Positions 5,561-7,099 of a stretch of 7,099 nucleotides of DNA are shown here, one piece after another; positions within the stretch are counted from its first letter, which is position 1, and every line of letters starts with the position of its first letter. The notes below the pieces were generated by a model. The model was not told the DNA's origin. It did not search any database and saw nothing but the letters and a program-made list of their open reading frames with translations. The stretch is from CAYFVR01 sp046541515 (GTDB taxonomy: Bacteria; Desulfobacterota; Desulfobacteria; Desulfobacterales; Desulfococcaceae). The stretch is from the NCBI GenBank assembly GCA_046541515.1, contig JBKHDD010000224.1, positions 1-7,099 on the forward strand, in the 5' to 3' direction. The translations under genes were made by a program, and so were the position numbers.

Positions 5561-6673
5561 ATGCTGGACGTGGATATTCGACGGGTGCAGGGAAATTTCC
5601 GTGTGGACGCGGCGTTCACGGCCCGGGAAGCCGGGGTGACGGCCCTTTTCGGCCATTCCGGCGCGGGGAAAACCTCGATCATCTCCATGGTGGCGGGGCT
5701 GGCGAAGCCGGACGCCGGGCGGATCGTGGTGAACGGCCGGGTGATTTTCGACGGCGCTGCGGGCGTGAATTTGCCGCCGGAAAAGCGGCGGTTCGGCTAC
5801 GTCTTTCAGGACGGGCGGCTGTTTCCCCACCTTTCCGTGCGGGGCAATCTGAATTACGGCTGGAAGCGGGTGCGCGGCCGGGAGCGGCGGATCGGCTTCG
5901 ATTCGGTGGTGGATCTCCTCGGGATCGGCCATTTGCTGGACCGGATTCCGGCCAAGCTTTCCGGCGGGGAAAAGCAGCGGGTCGCCATCGGCCGCTCCCT
6001 GCTGGCCAGTCCGGACCTGCTGCTGATGGACGAGCCGCTGGCCTCCCTGGACGCCGCCCGCAAGGCCGAGGTCATGCCCTTCATCGCCCGGCTGCCCCGG
6101 GAGCTGGATATTCCCATCCTCTACGTCACCCATTCCGTGGACGAAATTCTGAATCTGGCCGACACGCTGGTGTTTCTGGCGGACGGAAGCCCCCGAGCGG
6201 TGGGACCGGTGGAGGAGGTGACCGCCCATCCCGATTTCCAGGCCATCACCGGCGGCGTGGACGCCGGGGCGGTGCTGGCGACCACGGTGGATTCCCACGA
6301 CGAAGACGGCGGGCTGACCCGGCTGCGCTTCGCCGGGGGAATTCTGGCCGTGCCGAAAATTTCCCGGGCGGAGAGGGAACCGGTGCGGGTTCGGATTCAT
6401 CCCCGTTCCGTGGCCATCGCCGTGGGGGAGATCCCCCGCACCACCATTCAGAATGTGTATCGGGGGACGGTGGAATCCATCTCCGGTTCTTGCAACGGAA
6501 ACGGCGGGCTGGTGGATGTTCGCCTGGACATCGGAACGCCGTTGGTTGCCACGGTGACCCGCCGGGCGGTGGACGAACTGGGGATCGAGGCGGGGAAAGA
6601 GGTTTTGGCGTTGGTGAAGAGTGTTTCGGTGTCGTTGGGGAGTGGGGTGGGTGGGGGTGGGTGCGGGAGTTGA
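5561..6673 (+). CDS. modC: Molybdate ABC transporter ATP-binding protein ModC
   Basis: A 370-residue cytoplasmic ATPase that powers ModB. Seen: Walker A GHSGAGKTS at 31-39, Q-loop Gln83 (YVFQDGRLFPHLSV), ABC signature LSGGE at 133-137, Walker B LLLMDE at 153-158, D-loop ASLD at 161-164 and H-loop His191. The C-terminal part (about 290-357) is a Mop/TOBE molybdate-binding domain (TIQNVYRGTVESI, VDVRLDIGTPLVATVTRRAVDEL). Such domains can let cytoplasmic molybdate inhibit transport. The start is 4 nt after the modB stop, with GGAG at 5545-5548, so modBC are translationally linked. Odd: the last dozen residues (SLGSGVGGGGCGS) are a glycine-rich extension encoded by a run of G-tracts, beyond the point where the Mop domain would normally finish. 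TGA is followed at once by TAG. Confidence 0.95.
   Translation: MLDVDIRRVQGNFRVDAAFTAREAGVTALFGHSGAGKTSIISMVAGLAKPDAGRIVVNGRVIFDGAAGVNLPPEKRRFGYVFQDGRLFPHLSVRGNLNYGWKRVRGRERRIGFDSVVDLLGIGHLLDRIPAKLSGGEKQRVAIGRSLLASPDLLLMDEPLASLDAARKAEVMPFIARLPRELDIPILYVTHSVDEILNLADTLVFLADGSPRAVGPVEEVTAHPDFQAITGGVDAGAVLATTVDSHDEDGGLTRLRFAGGILAVPKISRAEREPVRVRIHPRSVAIAVGEIPRTTIQNVYRGTVESISGSCNGNGGLVDVRLDIGTPLVATVTRRAVDELGIEAGKEVLALVKSVSVSLGSGVGGGGCGS
6637..6667 (+). other. G-quadruplex-type G-run tract at the 3' end of modC
   Basis: Six runs of three to five G's in 31 nt (6637-6640, 6644-6647, 6649-6651, 6653-6657, 6659-6661, 6665-6667) with loops of 1-3 nt. This satisfies the usual four-tract, short-loop pattern for a quadruplex in the coding strand and mRNA. 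It ends 3 nt before the modC stop. Folding in the cell is not shown by sequence. Confidence 0.6.
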
Positions 6674-6835
6674 TAGCCGCTAATGCTTATGAACAAATTT
6701 TCAAGTGTTCTCATCGAAAATGTTGAAGAAGGCTCTCCTGCCCGTCTCAAGCGACGGAGCATCGCGGAGAACGCAAGAAACCATTCGCGAGCCGAATAGG
6801 AGTATTCACGAGAATCACGCTGAGGGAAGGGCTTG
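6674..6835. other. Intergenic stretch after modC
   Basis: About 160 nt between the convergent modC and PIN-domain genes. I see no gene and no clear intrinsic terminator. The only hairpin noted is a weak one, GAATA-GGAG-TATTC (6794-6807), without a T-run. The base composition becomes more AT-rich from here to the window end. Confidence 0.4.
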
Positions 6836-7099
6836 CTATTTCAGGACGTACCGATGGACGATGGAAACGCGGTCAAAATCAGCATCATTGCTTAACAGAT
6901 CGAAACACCCGACTTTCTTCATCGCGGATAGATGAAGGCCGTCTCTTGGTTTGAGATGATAATTCAATATCATTTCATCCATCGTATCAATGTCACTGGC
7001 GTCGATCTCCACTACTACAAGATTTGGAAAGCGGCGAAGTCTCCGCAGTTCCGGCGCGGCTTTTGGGTAAAATTGTTGGATCATCATCTTCTCTTCTTG
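6836..7099 (-). CDS. PIN-domain protein (VapC-like), C-terminal part, cut by the window edge
   Basis: The last ~87 residues of a PIN-domain protein. The motif LKPRDGLHLSAMKKVGCFDLLSNDADFDRV near the C-terminus matches the distal half of PIN nucleases: the RDxxH aspartate and the SNDxDFD acidic group are two of the usual metal-binding sites. The frame has an ATG at 7085-7087 but stays open to the window edge (QEEK precedes that Met). PIN proteins are usually about 130-145 residues, with the first catalytic Asp near the N-terminus, so I read this as a partial gene continuing outside. VapC-type toxins are RNases paired with an antitoxin, which would usually lie just upstream, beyond this window. 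Toxin function is therefore inferred. The DNA is clearly more AT-rich than the mod genes, which fits horizontal acquisition. Confidence 0.65.
   Translation of the reverse strand, partial: QEEKMMIQQFYPKAAPELRRLRRFPNLVVVEIDASDIDTMDEMILNYHLKPRDGLHLSAMKKVGCFDLLSNDADFDRVSIVHRYVLK

Noticed and set aside
4744..5688. Long minus-strand open frame across modB
   Set aside because: It is antisense to ModB, low in complexity (Gln/Gly/Arg/His-rich) and starts inside modC.
5468..6400. Long minus-strand open frame across modC
   Set aside because: It is antisense to ModC, which has every ABC ATPase motif intact.
6705..6935. Small plus-strand open frame after modC
   Set aside because: It overlaps the PIN-domain gene on the other strand, and has no good ribosome site or recognisable domain.

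Overview
The window is a GC-rich bacterial segment. Codon use, the Gram-negative style secreted binding protein and the abundance of short dispersed palindromes suggest a proteobacterium in the broad sense, possibly Desulfobacterota or Gammaproteobacteria. No rRNA or marker gene is present, so this placement is a low-confidence inference.

Left part (22-2028, + strand): two closely spaced genes, 12 nt apart. The first encodes a putative zinc-binding metallopeptidase with two N-terminal cysteine clusters and an HExxH site. The second encodes a patatin-like (RssA-type) lipid acyl hydrolase. They look co-transcribed, but their shared role is unknown.

Centre and right (2056-6673): a molybdate (possibly tungstate) uptake locus. 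A divergent minus-strand regulator joins an Xre-type helix-turn-helix to a ModA-like ligand-binding domain. On the + strand are modA (periplasmic binding protein), modB (permease) and modC (ATPase with a C-terminal Mop/TOBE domain). The likely logic is that the regulator senses cytoplasmic oxyanion and acts at the divergent control region. That region carries overlapping promoter-like elements and several copies of an AAACGT-type repeat (3251-3304). ModA captures the anion and ModBC imports it for cofactor synthesis.

The non-coding DNA of the mod locus is the most unusual part. Between the regulator and modA lie two separate long inverted-repeat elements: 3489-3588, and 3613-3763 with 27-bp ends bordered by a 4-bp direct repeat. 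Both look like miniature mobile or REP-type elements and lie between the upstream promoter candidate and modA. Between modA and modB, 249 bp hold a series of palindromes, a Rho-independent-type terminator and a hairpin just before the modB ribosome site. This suggests that modA and modBC are expressed unequally. modC ends in a G-run tract encoding a glycine-rich tail.

Right edge (6836-7099, - strand): the C-terminal part of a PIN-domain (VapC-like) protein cut by the window end. It lies in visibly more AT-rich DNA than the mod genes.
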